A stretch of DNA of 64,000 bases from Cichorium intybus (lineage: Eukaryota; Streptophyta; Magnoliopsida; Asterales; Asteraceae). Below are positions 44,700 through 55,037 of the stretch, one piece after another. The notes below the pieces were generated by a model. That model had not been told where the DNA came from. It saw only the letters and a list, made by a program, of their open reading frames with translations, and ran no database searches. The position numbers were made by a program, and so were the translations under genes. Location of the stretch: contig CM042010.1 in NCBI GenBank assembly GCA_023525715.1, positions 87,929,884 to 87,993,883 of the forward strand, read 5' to 3'. The first letter of the stretch is position 1. Each line of letters begins with the position of its first letter.

Positions 44700-45108
44700 T
44701 GTTGGTTTTTTTTTTGGCTAAATGAAAGAAGAGCTCCCATCCCACATTGCTAGAAGGATGAAAGCTTGGGAGGTCTCCAAGCTTATAAATAAGGACCAAG
44801 GCTTTGGTTTCAAAGCATCCCAACCAACAATACACTATAAGTGTTTGAATATTTCTTTCTTTCTCTTATTTTAGAGTGGTGAAAGTATTAGTTAAAACTT
44901 TGAGAGTGTGGGTGTAATTTGGGGGGGTGGCTTGGGAGATTAGTCTATGTGATTGTAACAATTTATCATATAGTGGATCTTTCTCTCTGGAGGCCCGTGG
45001 TTTTTCCTTCGGTTTTGGAGTTTTCCATGTATATTCTTGTGTTCAGTTTATTTTTCTATTATTGTCTTTGGGAGGTTTGTAGGGATTATTGAGGCCATTT
45101 TCCCAACA
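44700..45108 (+). repeat. 3' LTR of the gag-only Copia
   Basis: 409 bp, with TATAAATA at 44784-44791. It differs from the 5' LTR by a longer T run near its start and scattered substitutions. Confidence 0.9.
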
Positions 45109-45441
45109 ATATCCCAGGTCTTTAAATCTGATAGTGGCTTCAGAAAAGAGAATGTGCCATTCGCTGAGGTTGTTAAAGGCGTGAAGAAGTCGAAAGGATG
45201 GGAGCAGGAGAAAGAAGAGCCAATCACCAAAATAGAAAATACGGGAGAACCAAAAATGCTGGATGCTCACAAAGAAAAAAGGAAAGTAATTAACTTGGTG
45301 GAGGAGCAAGGATGGTCGATGAGTCTATCTGATAAATTAGTGGGTGAAGTGAAGAGCTTTAGTAGCTTAGCATGCATTTCAAATCTATGTATCTATGAAG
45401 GTCTTAGAAACGATATTGCTAAATACTTAAGAGGTTCATGG
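45109..45441 (+). pseudogene. LINE-type ORF1, part 2
   Basis: The ORF resumes in the same frame as part 1, with a lysine- and glutamate-rich linker (FAEVVKGVKKSKGWEQEKEE, IENTGEPKMLDAHKEKRKV) and then EEQGWSMSLSDKLVGEVKSF. It is cut at GTTCATGG (45434-45441) by the hAT element. No stops occur in this part, which shows that the ORF was open when the insertions arrived. Confidence 0.6.
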
Positions 45442-46525
45442 CAGTGGCGGAGCCTCTTGGGGCTAGGGGAGGCCATGCCCCCCCCCCCCCCCCCCCCCCC
45501 GTTTTAGAGTTCATAACACACAGTACATAGAAATTGCTTATGAAATAACCACTAAAATGACTAGTTAGCCCCCATGATTTTCAAGTTCAGTGTATGTATA
45601 TATGCAATATGATTTACGTAATTTAGTTATTAACAAAGAAACTAAATACGTAATTAAAAACAACTCCGGAAATCACTGGGAAAATCAAAACTAACATTTT
45701 TATTAGGAAACTAAAGAAACCATCGATTCTATAAAAACCAAAATCCAATCAAAATATACAGATTTTTTACTCAAGCTTTGAGTTCAAGAAAACAATGTAC
45801 CCTAAATTTTGCTCCCACCGTCAAAAAGATATCTCAAAGCTGGTTGGATGAAAGAAGCGGTTGCCGGAAAAAGAAATCTCAAAACTTACGGGAAAAATAC
45901 CACCATTGTCGGACAGCTCGCCGGCCGCTACCGGCTGGTGTCTCTTACCTACGCTGTCGGTGGTCGCTTTCCGTCTCCGATCTCCTCACCGCGGCTGTCG
46001 CTTTCCGTCTCCGATCTACTCTCCGCGGTTGTCGCTTTCTTTTTCCGGTCTCCTCTCCGTCGGGGTAAGCGTTATATCTTCTCCTCTTATTCTCTTTTTT
46101 CTCCATTTATTTCTTTTTCTCGTTATTCACACAGAGAGTCAAGTTGTAAATATATCTATAGGTACGAAAGGGAGACTAAACTGAAAAGACTATAAAAGCT
46201 GCAAAAATCACTTTAACTTTATTGAATAGGAAATTTTTTATTTTCTATTTCTTAGTTGTAAAAGATATGAACCGATTGAAATTTGGAAACCTGCTTCTAT
46301 CATCACTAAATGTATATTATTTGTAAAATATCATAAACCGTAAAAGTAGAAAAAATGAACAAAATAAAAGTAGTTTAGTGTTTATTAGTATGGTTAGACA
46401 TTTTTTAAAGTTAGTTAATTACCTTTTTGATATGAAATAATGATGAACCAATTAAACTATTTTATATAAAGTTATTGTTTTACGATTTCGGCCCCCCTGA
46501 TTGTAATAGTCGTGTTCCGCCCCTG
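45442..46525. mobile_element. Non-autonomous hAT transposon
   Basis: The element starts CAGTGGCGGAGCC and ends TTCCGCCCCTG, so its ends are inverted CAG(T/G)GGCGGA, a hAT-type terminus. It is flanked by an exact 8-bp duplication GTTCATGG (45434-45441 and 46526-46533). It is 1084 bp long with no transposase. Near the left end is a run of more than 20 C. A GC-rich part at 45900-46070 holds repeated CGCTTTCCGTCTCCGATCT. Frames across it (45778-46195) look compositional. Confidence 0.9.
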
Positions 46526-46766
46526 GTTCATGGGCGATGTTCGACACTAACAATAAGGAAGAAGAACAAAAAATATTGTCGAGTAAGGAGTTAGGTGCCC
46601 ACTTCATTTCAGTCAGGAAATGGGATGAGAAGATCGAGCTTAAGGACATATTCGCGTGGCTAAAGATCGAAGGAATTCCTGTTCAGGCGAGAAATCCAAA
46701 TTCGTTTATTAATATTGGGAAAATATGGGGGAAGTGGTGGTAACTTGTTAGTGTAAATGCTGAAGA
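46526..46766 (+). pseudogene. LINE-type ORF1, part 3: DUF4283-like region
   Basis: The same frame continues after the hAT: MFDTNNKEEEQKILSS, then VRKWDEKIELKDIFAWLKIEGIPVQARNPNSFINIGKIWGK. The pattern of W, then a hydrophobic strand, GIP, and IGKIWG matches the end of DUF4283, a nucleic-acid binding-like domain common in plant LINE ORF1 proteins. A TAA follows at about 46741. The LTR of the next element then begins near 46767. Confidence 0.55.
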
Positions 46767-47926
46767 TGTTGAGTGATTGAGGAACTTAGGAACATTCAGC
46801 AGTAGAGGACCAAACTTGGAGAATCCAAGTTTGGGTCAGAAAATAAATATTCAGAAAATCCGACTGCTGAACACATTCCGAAATCACAAGTTCCGAAATC
46901 AAGAGTTCCGAAACCAACATGCTCCGAACTCACGTGTTCTGAACCAGCTCATTCCAACGATGCATGTTCCGAACCCTGATCAGAAGTTGGAGCTTACCGA
47001 GAGTATGAGTTCCGATGGAAGTTCAGAAATGCAAGGTTCCAAACAACAAGGCACCAAATCAGAAATGAGGATCCGAACTTGTTGAGGATCCGAAATTCAA
47101 AATCAGAAGTTACGCTTCAGAAATGGCAATTCAGAAATGCCGGTTCAGAAATGTCGAGTCAGAAGTTACTATTCAGAAGTCACTATTCAGAAATCACAGT
47201 TCAGAAAATGCGGTGCCGGTTCAGAAAATACGGATCAGAAACGTCAAATTGCTAATCCGTTCAGCAACGAAAGTACACAGCGGGTGAAAACCAGGAAGCT
47301 CAAGACTTAGACTAGTTGTACTTTTGTAATATTTTATTATTATTATTTATACTTGTAATATCTTCCCCTCCTATAAATAGGAGGCTTGGGTCATGAGTTT
47401 TAGAGTGAGATTCTAGTGAGATTGTGAGGAACTATCACTCCAATGTAGTCTAAAGTAATTGGAGGAGGGGCTGGAGAATTCTCTCCAGCCACCTCAAGAA
47501 CATCATGAACACTCCTCACTTCTCTTCTCTTCTATACTAGATCTCCCAACTTTCTTTCTATCTCTTATATCTTTTCTATCTTGTCTATATTTTCTTTCCT
47601 CCTAGATCTTAATGTAATTCATCTTAGATTTAGAATTGTGTTTGAACTTAACTTCCAATATGTAATACATTTCTTATTATCAATGAAAAATACGAATTAC
47701 ATTATATCGTTTAATTATTGTCTTTTAATTTCCGCACTTGTTCTTTACGATTTATTTAATATTCCGTAACTTTACGTTTCACGTCATTTATATTTTCCGC
47801 ATCGTTCATTTACATTTTCGCACTTAATTTATTTGTATATCATCGTTTATTGTTGGGCGAAAGATCCATTCTAAGTATTCAATCTTTCTTATTCCGCAAT
47901 CTACTTAGAACAAAATGGCGACAACA
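46767..47926 (+). repeat. LTR of a further Copia-like element (left LTR)
   Basis: The right end is clear: ...GACAACA at 47926, followed by the primer site TGGTATCAGAGC (47929-47940). The left end is TGTTGAG at 46767 or the similar TGTTGAGG at 47080. I prefer 46767 because a degenerate TTC(C/A)GAAAT repeat runs across both (46830-47260). A TATA box is at 47372-47379. The matching right LTR is not in the window. Confidence 0.65.
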
Positions 47927-48543
47927 ATTGGTATCAGAGCCTGAGTAGCTGTTTGCAAGGTCCACTGTGATCAGTTCGCTTAAGCAACAACCTTTGGATC
48001 CTCTACAAACCGTTGCATGCTACTGTGCTCAATTTTGTTTCTGCAAAAACAAAAATAAAATCGTAAAGGACGTAAATAACTGAAACACGTAAAAACAAGT
48101 GGAACAAAACATTTTCCGTGATTTAAAAATTAACTTATTTTTAGACGAAAAACGTTTTGTTGGAGATTAAAAACAAAATTTACGATCCGAAAATTTAAGT
48201 TCCGAAAATTCCATCTTCTAATTCCGACTTCTGAATTTTCAGAACCAAAAAAAAAATAAAAAATAAATAAATCCGAAAATTTCAAAGTTCTGAAAAATTC
48301 ATCTTCTGATTCGGAACTTCTTATCAGAATTCTCGGAACCCAAAAAAAAAAGCAGAAATGACAATTTTTGAAGCCAAAACAGAAGACAGAGAGACAAATT
48401 CAACTTCTAATGCCTTATCAGAAAATTAGGATGATGAGAAGTTGAATTGAGAAAAACAAATTGCTGATCACTCAAATTCAGCAATTGGTATCGGAAATGG
48501 CAGCATCCAGACTCAGCAGGCGATTTCAGAACTATAGTCAAGG
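47927..48543 (+). other. Leader of that element
   Basis: The region is A-rich and without a long frame. It contains exact inverted repeats: AATTCAACTTCT with AGAAGTTGAATT (about 48399-48455), and AATTGCTGA with TCAGCAATT (about 48459-48488). A short open stretch starting ATGGCAGCATCC (about 48497) runs into the next insertion and resumes after 52649 before stopping. The element's body is otherwise not recognised. Confidence 0.5.
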
Positions 48544-48675
48544 TATTAGACTATGATTATTTGTATTATTTTTTTGTATGTCATTATTTATTCTTTGAGG
48601 GGTTTATATGTAATTATCTCCACTATATAATGAGCATAACCCCCATGTCCTTTGATATGGAGATTCATTTACACA
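48544..48675 (+). repeat. 5' LTR (132 bp) of the short-LTR Copia
   Basis: It ends ATTTACACA, directly followed by the primer site TGGTATCAAGAGC, a one-base-longer variant of the usual site. Confidence 0.93.
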
Positions 48676-48768
48676 TGGTATCAAGAGCCAACCCCTCCCT
48701 TCCTCTCCCTCATTAAACTTACGATCATCTCTTCTCTTCCTTTTGGTTTTTCTTCTTCCCCTCTCATC

Positions 48769-49965
48769 ATGTCAACATCCAACCCCAATGATACTACACT
48801 TCCCATGAACACCATCCTTCACCTCATCACCATCCGCCTCTCCTCCACTAATTACCTTCTATGGGTAAATCAAATGACCCCACTCCTCTCCTATCAACAT
48901 CTTCTTGGCCATGTTGACGGCTCCTCTAATGCCCCGCCACCATCTATTACGGTTGATAACAAGACCACCGTGAACCCGGAGTTAGCGGAGTGGCAAGCCG
49001 CGGACCAACGCGCTCTCATCTTGCTTCAAGCATCTCTCACCGAAGAGGCATTTTCTGAAGTGGTGGGTCTCTCCACCGCCCGTGCCGTTTGGACGGCCCT
49101 CGAGTCTGCCTACGGAAACTCTTCTATGGAGCGGGTTCAGAATCTTCGTGATCAACTCCGTCTTCTTTCTAAAGGTACCGCTTCTGTTTCGGATTATGGT
49201 CGTCGTTTTAAGGCTATTTGTGATCAACTAGCGGCCATTGGTCACGCGGTTGATGAATCGGACAAGTGCCATTGGTTTTTATGTGGTCTTGGTGGCTCTT
49301 TTGAATCCTTTTCTGTGGCGATTCGTGCGTCCCGTCATGCTCACCTTTTTCGTGATTTGCTTGCCCAAGCCGAGGGGCATGAAATGTTTCTTACATCGCT
49401 TCATGGTTCGTCACCGCCTCCCGTTGCCTTCACTGCCGAGACTCCTCCCGGTCGCCCCTCCTCGACTGTTGGGCGCGGTCGTGGGACTCCTCGTGGCGAA
49501 GGCGCTCGCGGTGGTCGTGGCCGTGGGCGTCGTTCTCCTCATTGCCAACTATGTCGTACCAATGGCCATTATGCAAATCGGTGCCCGCAACTGTCCGAGT
49601 TTGCCTCTTCGGCCCCCGTGAATAACACCGACTTGGTGAAAGCATTTCTAGCTAAATGTAATGTCAATCATACTCCCGGCCCGGATTGGTATGTTGATTC
49701 CGGTGCCTCGGATCATATGGTGTCTTCCTCGGGATCGGTCTCTCAACCCGCACCGTTCAATGGTGATGGCTCGGTTCAATTTGGTAATGGTAATACTCTC
49801 CCTATTTTATCTATTGGTCATTCTTCTCTTGCTAATGGAATTCGGTTACGGGATGTGTTAGTGGTTCCCCGTCTCTCGAAAAATTTACTCTCCATTAGTC
49901 GGTTAACTTATGATAATGACGTGGATGTTATTGTGAAATTCAGGATCGGGAAACGAAGCGGGCTC
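48769..49965 (+). pseudogene. gag: Gag and protease of the short-LTR Copia
   Basis: ATG 48769 starts MSTSNPNDTTLPMN. A UBN2-type Gag core follows (LSSTNYLLWVNQMTPLL, ARAVWTALESAYGNSS, VSDYGRRFKAICDQLAAIG). Then come an RG-rich tail (GRGRGTPRGEGARGGRGRG), a knuckle CQLCRTNGHYANRC near 49546-49587, and the protease loop WYVDSGASDHMVSS near 49687-49728 with the D-S-G active site. The frame is open for about 400 codons until a shift near 49940, where a few residues also appear to be missing. No earlier stop is seen. Confidence 0.9.
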
Positions 49966-50780
49966 TAGCTCGCGGACGATGTGATCATGGACTCTACATC
50001 CTTCCTAATAAACCGGTGGCGCGTGCTTTCTTTGCTCGGAATAGATCGAAGGCTTCTTTTGAGTTATGGCATTCCCGTTTGGGACATGTGTCTTTTGACA
50101 CAATTTCTTTGTTAAATAAACTTGGACTTGTTTTGGTGTCTTCTATTTTACCTAAACCGGTTGTATGTTCACCGTGCCAACTAGCAAAATCACATCGCTT
50201 ACCCTTTTATAATAATGATAAACGTGCCACTTGTGTTTTAGATTTGGTGCATTGTGACCTTTGGGGTCCATCTCCGGTTACTTCGGTTGATTCTTATCGC
50301 TATTATGTGACGTTTGTTGACGATTTTTCCCGGTTCACATGGCTTTATCCGCTTAGGTCCAAATCGGACTTTTATACTGTGTTTGAGACGTTTATTACAT
50401 TTGTTGAAACGCAATTTTCCACTAAAATTAAAGCATTTCACAGTGATGGGGGTACCGAATTTGTAAACAAAAATGTTAAAAGTATTTTGCAAAAACATGG
50501 AATTTTTCACCAAATATCTTGTCCGTATACCCCACAACAAAATGGGCGGGTTGAACGGAAACATCGTCATATTGTGGAAACCGGGCTCGCTATGATGTTT
50601 CACGGGCACATTCCGGCCTCTTATTGGGTGCATGCTTTTAGCTCCGCCGTGTTTATTATTAATCGGTTACCCACCAAGGTTCTTGACATGAAGTCGCCGT
50701 TTGAGGTGTTGTATCATCGGGTGCCCTTATACGACACTTTCCGTCCTTTTGGGTGTCGAGTGTATCCTTATTTACGTGAT
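49945..50780 (+). pseudogene. pol: Integrase of the short-LTR Copia, truncated by a palindrome
   Basis: The frame resumes past the shift and contains ELWHSRLGHVSFD, CSPCQLAKSHRLPF, LVHCDLWGPSP (first D), YVTFVDDFSRFTW, KAFHSDGGTEFVN (second D) and PQQNGRVERKHRHIVE (E). It reaches FGCRVYPYLR at about 50780, where the sequence turns back on itself. The C-terminal integrase part and the linker to RT are missing, replaced by the inverted copy. Confidence 0.9.
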
Positions 50781-50965
50781 TACGTAAATAAGGATACACT
50801 CGACACCCAAAAGGACGGAAAGTGTCGTATAAGGGCACCCGATGATACAACACCTCAAACGGCGACTTCATGTCAAGAACCTTGGTGGGTAACCGATTAA
50901 TAATAAACACGGCGGAGCTAAAAGCATGCACCCAATAAGAGGCCGGAATGTGCCCGTGAAACATC
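50594..50965. repeat. Near-perfect palindrome, arms about 184 bp
   Basis: Bases 50594-50777 and 50782-50965 are inverted copies around a 4-base centre (GATT) near 50779/50780. By eye the arms are almost free of mismatches: the minus-strand frame of the right arm encodes the same integrase peptide as the plus strand of the left arm. A transcript across it would fold into a long duplex. Confidence 0.93.
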
Positions 50966-52505
50966 TTCTCCCGATCCGGTTTCTCATGTCACTGCCTTGC
51001 GTGAACCTAAATGGTGTCATGCTATGCGCTCTGAGATGCATGCGTTACACCATAATAATACTTGGACGTTGGTTCCTCGTCCGCCTCACTCTAATATTGT
51101 TGGTTGCAGGTGGCTTTTTCGTACTAAGTACCGGGCGGATGGTTCTATTGAGCGGCACAAGGCTCGTCTTGTTGCCCAAGGTTTTAGTCAGGTGCCGGGC
51201 CTTGATTTTTCTCATACTTTCAGTCCTGTTGTCAAAGCTGCCACGATCCGTGTTGTTCTTTCTCTAGCCATTGTTAATGGTTGGCAGCTGCGTCAACTTG
51301 ATGTTAATAATGCCTTTTTGCATGGCAAGTTGGGTGATACAGTTTATATGCAGCAACCCCCAGGGTTCGTTGATACTCGGTTTCCTAATCATGTTTGCAA
51401 ACTCAACAAAGCTATATATGGGCTGAAGCAAGCCCCGCGTGCGTGGTTTCATCGGTTGAGCTCTTTTCTGGTTGCTAATGGATTCTCTTGTAGTCGGGCT
51501 GACCCATCTTTATTTGTTTTTCGGCGGGATCGCTGCATTCTTTACTTGTTGGTGTATGTGGATGACCTGATCCTCACTGGATCTGACACCTCCGTTATGT
51601 CTAGCTTTATTGCCAAGCTTCATGCTGAGTTCCGTATTAAAGATCTTGGGCACTTGAGCTATTTCCTTGGCCTCGAGGCGACGACGCTTCCACACGGTCT
51701 CTTCCTCAGACAGGCCAAATATGCTCATGACATTGTTTCTCGGGCGGGTCTCCTTGATGCTAAGCCCATGCCGACTCCCCTTGTCACCAATACCTCCCTT
51801 GTTAGTGATGGTCCCCTTTATGAGGACCCCACGCGCTATCGCCCGTTGGTCGGTGCACTTCAGTATCTGACGATTACTCGGCCAGACATTGCCTATGCTG
51901 TGAATCAGGTCAGCCAGTATCTTGCTACTCCGACTGTCGCTCACTTTCAAGCTGTGAAGCGTCTTATTCGTTATGTGAAGGGAACGCTCACCTTTGGTCT
52001 CATTTTTTCTCGGCCCAAGTCCACCTCTATTGTGGGCTACTCTGATGCGGATTGGGCTCGTTGTCTTGATACTCGGCGTTCCACTTATGGCTACTCGATA
52101 TTCCTGGGGGGTAATCTTGTATCTTGGAGTGCTAAGAAACAGCCGACCGTTTCTCGCTCCAGCTGTGAATCTGAATATCGGGCCATGGCGAACACTGCCG
52201 CTGAGATAATTTGGCTCACTCATCTTCTACGTGAGCTTCATGCTTTGCCTTCTGGTCGGCCGACTCTCCTTTGTGATAATCAGAGTGCACTTTTCCTCAC
52301 CCAGAATCCTGTTGCTCACAAACGTGCCAAACACATTGACCTTGATTATCATTTTGTTCGTGAGCTCGTTGCATCTGGAAAACTCATTACTATGTTCGTT
52401 CCAACCAAGCTTCAGGTTGCGGATATCTTCACCAAAAGCCTACCTCGTCAGCAATTTGAGAAGTTTCGTTGCATGTTGCGCCTTGGTCCACCACCTGTCG
52501 CTTGA
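50966..52505 (+). CDS. pol: RT and RNase H of the short-LTR Copia, open frame
   Basis: The open frame (50997-52505 and some codons before) encodes REPKWCHAMRSEMHAL, KARLVAQGFSQVPGLDF, LDVNNAFLHGKL, IYGLKQAPRAWF, the active site LLVYVDDLILTGSD near residue 188, and RDLGHLSYFLG-type connection sequence. RNase H follows, with GYSDADWA, SRSSCESEYRAMA, LLCDNQSALFL and a natural end IFTKSLPRQQFEKFRCMLRL. No stops are present. It lacks an upstream link to integrase because of the palindrome, so it could only be made from an internal start. Confidence 0.9.
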
Positions 52506-52512
52506 GGGGGGA

Positions 52513-52644
52513 TATTAGACTATGATTATTTGTATTATTTTTTTGTATGTCATTATTTATTCTTTGAGGGGTTTATATGTAATTATCTCCACTATATAAT
52601 GAGCATAACCCCCATGTCCTTTGATATGGAGATTCATTTACACA
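52513..52644 (+). repeat. 3' LTR (132 bp) of the short-LTR Copia
   Basis: It is preceded by the polypurine tract TTGAGGGGGGA and followed by CAAGG. Confidence 0.93.
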
Positions 52645-52701
52645 CAAGGGTTTGTTTCTCGAAGAAAGCAATTTCTTCGTGGGGGGCTGTAACGAGCTAA
52701 T

Positions 52702-52920
52702 TTGCATGGTTATTCACACCCGGTTTGTGATCCTCGGCATCCCAGTCACAAACGGTGGAGCATATCCGAGATTAAACATGCCATTGAACAGTTCGATGAA
52801 TCTCACAGATCTAGGAATTGCATAAGGCTGAAATTGATAAATGTTATCTACCTTAATGACCACTGTGTTGTGATTACGGCATCCCTCTTCACAGCACAGT
52901 TGGGGTATTTTGGGTCCTAG
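52702..52920 (+). CDS. Leader ORF of Copia A-3, unknown function
   Basis: This 72-codon frame shares its first 35 or so residues with the leader ORFs of A-1 and A-2 apart from conservative changes (RWS for RWD, EQFDESH for EKFNKSQ). The C-terminal half is different. Its survival as an open frame in a badly decayed copy may be chance or may show that it mattered for movement. Confidence 0.35.
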   Translation: MHGYSHPVCDPRHPSHKRWSISEIKHAIEQFDESHRSRNCIRLKLINVIYLNDHCVVITASLFTAQLGYFGS

Positions 52921-55037
52921 CCTTGTTAAATAATAAATTGGGTAATTATTTAAAAGGATTAATTAAACTAATAAATTCAAATTTTAGTTTTGCTGGCAAA
53001 CCATATCCGACTGAGTATCCGCTCCCAAACATGACATCACACAGCAGCTTGTGATGAGTATGACTCCTTGACAATTGAGTCCAAGGAAGTTCGTTGCCTT
53101 ATGCTATTGATCATCGACCCCGAGTTCTGAAGGGATTTAGAGTTCCTAGGGTCAGATAAGTTGGCACAGCTAGTTGAGGAATGGTTCCGAGAACTAGTTG
53201 TATAAAGGGAACGAACTAGGATCTTCAAAGAGCTTGAAGTTGCAAGCTAGAAGGAAGTAGCACCAGTTTGTGTGTTCCCGAGATTGAGGGATACATAGGC
53301 AAACGATTTAAAACTGGTTTCCCCTTGCGATCAGGAGTTAAGCATTAGCGCGACTCGCTGATCTGTTCATCCAGATGAATAGAAAGGGTAACCGGATAAG
53401 ACAATCGTAGAAATGCATTCGATGTAGACTCTGTATGAGTCATTCATGGTGAACATAGTTCTAACGATTCAACTGCTTCAGGATTAAGTCCAGTTTTAAG
53501 GTGCATCAAGAAAAGATTCAGATTGTCTGGACCTATTGTTCGATGTTTCAAACTGGGAATCCATAAGGTGGGACACAGTCATAGAAAGATTGGAAAAAAT
53601 GCTCCAAAGCCAAACCGTTTGGAAAACTCAGTAATATCTTAAAACTCAGAATACCTGATCCTCATTTCCTTGATACAGGATGTGTTTCTCACATTTGCTC
53701 TGTATGCACAGACTCTGTAGGATGCAGGACGTTGTCGCACAGGAGCATATTCGGATTGGATCCGGAGCTCGTACATCTTTGGAATTAGACTAGATATTTG
53801 TTCTTGTTATTAGTTTATAGATACATATGACATGGATTCACATAGTACATTGTTCTGAGGATAATTCTGGTTTATTAAATTTTTTTTAACATGATACCTC
53901 AAAATGTTGTGTGAATGTGTTAATGGCATAAATGGTAATAACTTGAACGTTGATACATCCAATGGGATTGGATTTATAAATTGTGTTCTTTATGATTGTT
54001 AAAGTGAATGTTATGAGAATCACTTCAACCAAAGGTCCAGTTGGACAGGACTTTGGAATCATTTGACATAGAGTCACATGATGATTTGAGTTCTTAATAA
54101 AATTAATTATGGCAAGAAAGGAATCACTCAAAGATCCAATGGATAGCATTTTGGAATCAATTGACTTGGAGTCAGGTGATGATTGCATGTCTTGAACAAC
54201 ATTGACAAAGTCATAAAATTTACATAAGATGTAAAAAGACCTTAAGATTTTGGGCAACAGACACATAAGTTACTGTGTATTGCTCGAATCTTCGAACGGA
54301 ACACGATTCATTATACTTCCTGATATTTGCCAAATAGTTTGACAAATATGGCTTCGCTTGTCGGAATAAGCTATTGATAGGAGCCTTGAAATGTTCAAGG
54401 ATTCAAAAGGAAGTATAATATCAACAAAACCTGAGTGTCAACATAGACTGAGAAAATGTTTCACAGTTTATCCTCTTCCAAGAACATTAGTGGTTATAAT
54501 GTGTCTTAGGGAAGATGATGGAGCATTAATCGAAATAGTTTTTGATCCTCAATGTATAAGATACATTTCCGATTAGTATTTCAATGAATTGAATATTCAA
54601 CCAGTCAGACCACAGAAACCATATTTCAACCATTTCTTAGACTAAGTAGGTTATGTCGACACTCTCTGAAATGTAAAGCTGGGATCGTCCCACTGGTACA
54701 TAGAAAGTCCAGGGTCATGTAGCATTCGTCTGAATCTCATGACAAGCCTGAACCTAATCAGCAATGTCATTTCATTGGCCATCCCGGTCATCCTTTGAAA
54801 GAAGAGCTCTTTTAGAGAGAGCTCATGTTCTACGAAAACAGTGGGAGTAAGAATAACCATGAAGGAGTTCAGGGATTAGCCAAGTGAAAGAACCTTTTTA
54901 GTCACCACTGGGCCTTAACCAGGAATTGGATTCCTGTTAAACCACATACCCTCTCTTCGCTTGACCAGTAGTCACCGTCATAAGGAGTTATGATATGGGT
55001 GACATACCGAGTAGTGGTAAAACACTAAAGATAGTAC
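52921..55037 (+). pseudogene. Decayed gag-pol of Copia A-3, first part
   Basis: No long frame is present. Recognisable traces are the protease block FLDTGC-SHIC near 53672-53695 and the integrase-tail block near 54640-54850. The regions between do not match A-2 closely by eye. The region ends at AGTAC (55033-55037), the target duplication of the next insertion. Confidence 0.6.

Larger units (their letters stand above)
42724..45108 (+). mobile_element. Gag-only Copia element (non-autonomous)
   Basis: LTRs at 42724-43128 (405 bp) and 44700-45108 (409 bp), both TGTTGG...CCAACA, bound a 1.57-kb interior with a primer site TGGTATCAGAGC at 43131, a gag gene, and about 350 bp of non-coding remnant. 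The polypurine tract GTGGAGATT precedes the 3' LTR. The interrupted ORF reads ...GGAATA before and ATATCC after the element, so the duplicated base group is ATA, or AATAT if the terminal T and A are counted with it. Pol is absent, so any past movement needed another element's enzymes. Confidence 0.85.
48544..52644 (+). mobile_element. Short-LTR Copia (Ale/Retrofit-like), nearly complete
   Basis: Two LTRs of 132 bp each (48544-48675 and 52513-52644) are flanked by CAAGG on both sides (48539-48543 and 52645-52649). The order is gag, protease, integrase, RT, RNase H. LTRs of this size fit the Ale lineage. The LTRs begin TATTAG where TGTTAG would be expected, in both copies. The interior is rearranged between integrase and RT by a long palindrome, and a frame change lies before the integrase. 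Confidence 0.93.

Noticed and set aside
45778..46195. Overlapping frames within the hAT element
   Set aside because: They lie in a GC-rich, internally repeated stretch with no transposase motif; serine/leucine/phenylalanine-rich composition only.
47080..47926. Alternative LTR start TGTTGAGG at 47080
   Set aside because: Possible, but the degenerate TTCCGAAAT repeat is continuous across 47080, so the start at 46767 is preferred; the point is left open in the feature entry.
53886..54266. 126-codon minus-strand frame in Copia A-3
   Set aside because: It lies opposite decayed Copia coding sequence, has no recognisable domain, and AT-rich decayed DNA readily yields such frames.
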